From JBNKFQ01 sp050289385 (GTDB lineage Bacteria; Pseudomonadota; Gammaproteobacteria; Pseudomonadales; Porticoccaceae), in contig JBNKFQ010000355.1 in assembly GCA_050289385.1 (NCBI GenBank), positions 1-13,666 on the forward strand: DNA of 13,666 bases, in the 5' to 3' direction. Below are positions 12,462 through 13,666 of this stretch, in pieces. Every line of letters begins with the position of its first letter. The stretch's first letter is position 1. Below the pieces are notes generated by a model that saw only the letters and a list, made by a program, of their open reading frames with translations, ran no database searches and was not told where the DNA came from. The position numbers and the translations under genes were made by a program.

Positions 12462-13666
12462 ATGAAGCTGTTTTACCATATTAGTGCTGTTCTAGCTTTG
12501 CTCTGTACAACCACTGCAGCGTGGTGTGCAGACCTGAAGTCGTCTGTAGCGGACGATTACGGTTACCTGGAAAAGCTCTATCTGGAGCTGCACCAGGCAC
12601 CGGAGCTCTCGTTCCACGAAAAAGAAACTGGCAAGCGGCTCGCCAAAGAGATGACGAGTCTGGGCTTTGATGTTACAGAAAATATTGGTGGTTACGGTGT
12701 GGTCGCTGTACTGAAAAATGGCAGCGGCCCTACGGTGATGCTTCGCACTGACACCGATGCGCTGCCGGTAAAGGAGCAAACGGGTTTGTCCTATGCCAGC
12801 AAGGTCACTACAGAAGATGACGCTGGCAAAGTGGTGAATGTGATGCACGCCTGTGGCCACGATATTCATATGAGTGTGTGGGTGGGCACCGCGCGCCGTC
12901 TGGCGGCGATGAAAGACCAGTGGCAGGGCACTCTGATGATGATTGCCCAACCGGCAGAAGAGCGCGGTGCAGGTGCGCGGGCCATGTTGAAGGATGGCCT
13001 GTTCAAGCGCTTTCCGCGCCCCGATTACAACCTTGCGCTGCATGTCAACGCAACTCTGGCCGCTGGTGAGATTGGCGTAGTCAGCGGTTATGCTTTGGCG
13101 AACGTTGACTCTGTTGATATTGAAGTGCGCGGCAAGGGTGGTCACGGTGCCTGGCCACATACCACCAAAGATCCGGTGGTCTTGGCGGCCCAGATAGTGA
13201 CAGCATTGCAAACACTGGTCAGCCGTGAAACCTCTCCGCTGGATTCTGCCGTTGTAACGGTTGGATCAATTCACGGTGGTACCAAGCACAACATCATTGG
13301 TGACAACGTCCATCTGCAGCTCACCGTGCGTTCCTACAGTGATGAGACGCGCCAGCGCCTGTTAGACGGTATTGCCCGCATTGCCCGCGGTCAGGCCATA
13401 GCAGCAGGTCTGGGCGAAGACCTTTTGCCAATAGTCACTGTGCAAGACGAGTTTACCCCTGCCACCTACAACGACCCGGCTCTGGTAAAGCGAATTAGTG
13501 CTGTATTCCGCGAGCAGATTGGCGCCGACAATGTTAAAACGGTTGATCCTGTTATGGGCGGTGAGGACTTCAGTGAATATGGACGCGTGGCGCCGAAGAT
13601 TCCGAGCTTTATGTACTGGCTTGGTGCTGTTGCACCCGAAAAGGCGGGCCACAAGGGTTTGCCGTC
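12462..13666 (+). CDS. Exported M20D-family amidohydrolase (copy 2, 3' cut by window)
   Basis: The frame is open from ATG 12462 to the window end (401 complete codons, no stop); by comparison with copy 1 about 40 residues are missing. GGGGAA nine bases upstream is the ribosome site. The N-terminus has a signal peptide (about 1-23, TTAAWCA), predicting a periplasmic enzyme. Visible metal ligands are C131 and H133 in HACGHDIH, E167 in AQPAEE and H194 in ALHV; the last expected ligand (His before SPFF-like sequence) lies beyond the window. APELSFHE, TDTDALPV, HGAWPHTTKDPV and KHNIIGD follow the M20D pattern. It is clearly related to copy 1 along its whole length but diverged, for example TDTDALPV against ADMDGLPV and HGAWPH against HGASPH, so substrate range may differ. 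Confidence 0.92.
   Translation, partial: MKLFYHISAVLALLCTTTAAWCADLKSSVADDYGYLEKLYLELHQAPELSFHEKETGKRLAKEMTSLGFDVTENIGGYGVVAVLKNGSGPTVMLRTDTDALPVKEQTGLSYASKVTTEDDAGKVVNVMHACGHDIHMSVWVGTARRLAAMKDQWQGTLMMIAQPAEERGAGARAMLKDGLFKRFPRPDYNLALHVNATLAAGEIGVVSGYALANVDSVDIEVRGKGGHGAWPHTTKDPVVLAAQIVTALQTLVSRETSPLDSAVVTVGSIHGGTKHNIIGDNVHLQLTVRSYSDETRQRLLDGIARIARGQAIAAGLGEDLLPIVTVQDEFTPATYNDPALVKRISAVFREQIGADNVKTVDPVMGGEDFSEYGRVAPKIPSFMYWLGAVAPEKAGHKGLP

Noticed and set aside
12492..13211. Minus-strand frame (239 codons) opposite M20D copy 2
   Set aside because: The plus strand carries an intact M20D enzyme with its metal ligands throughout; the antisense protein shows no recognisable motif.
1..13666. CRISPR array, tRNA/rRNA genes, intact insertion sequences or lasso-peptide genes
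   Set aside because: No spaced repeats, RNA gene signatures, transposase coding sequence, or lasso-peptide precursor/isopeptidase motifs were seen, although receptor/FecIR sets sometimes accompany such clusters.

Overview
The window looks like the chromosome of a marine or soil gammaproteobacterium, perhaps Cellvibrionales-like. This is inferred from gene content (STN-type TonB-dependent receptors with FecI/FecR regulators and exported M20D amidohydrolases) and a GC content near 50 percent; no taxonomic marker is present. It is an outer-membrane uptake locus controlled by cell-surface signalling, followed by exported hydrolases.

Layout. Positions 2-325 hold the end of a first TonB-dependent receptor (TBDT-A). 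Next comes signalling system 1, all on the plus strand: an ECF sigma factor (586-1218), an overlapping FecR-type anti-sigma regulator (1215-2186) and an STN-domain receptor, TBDT-B (2333-4702). A degraded tail of another receptor (4731-4907) with a hairpin follows, then about 500 bases without a convincing gene. TBDT-C, a second STN receptor, lies at 5469-7958. It converges on signalling system 2, carried on the minus strand: sigma factor (9751-9152) and FecR (9145-8084). From 10027 onward the plus strand carries an exported M20D amidohydrolase, a class I glutamine amidotransferase-like protein, and a second M20D amidohydrolase cut off by the window end. The last of these (12462-13666) is open to the edge and has no stop in the window.

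How the parts fit. In FecI/FecR systems a loaded receptor signals through its periplasmic STN domain to FecR, which releases the sigma factor to transcribe the receptor gene. Two different repeated promoter-like motifs support two circuits. A motif of AAAAA, one base, CCGGGACAA, 13 variable bases and TTCGTCTCAC precedes both sigma 1 and TBDT-B with identical spacing. A weaker motif (GGTAG, 15-16 bases, CGTCTAT) precedes both sigma 2 and TBDT-C, although these genes are convergent. The motifs also show that the true starts of sigma 1 and TBDT-B lie downstream of the longest possible reading frames.

The import substrate cannot be read from the sequence. Two exported M20D hydrolases nearby suggest an amide- or peptide-bonded nutrient processed in the periplasm, but iron or siderophore uptake, the classical FecIR role, is not excluded. 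The most unusual signals are the two promoter classes, the receptor remnant, a conserved block after the stop codons of TBDT-A and TBDT-C, and an EF-hand-like loop in TBDT-C.
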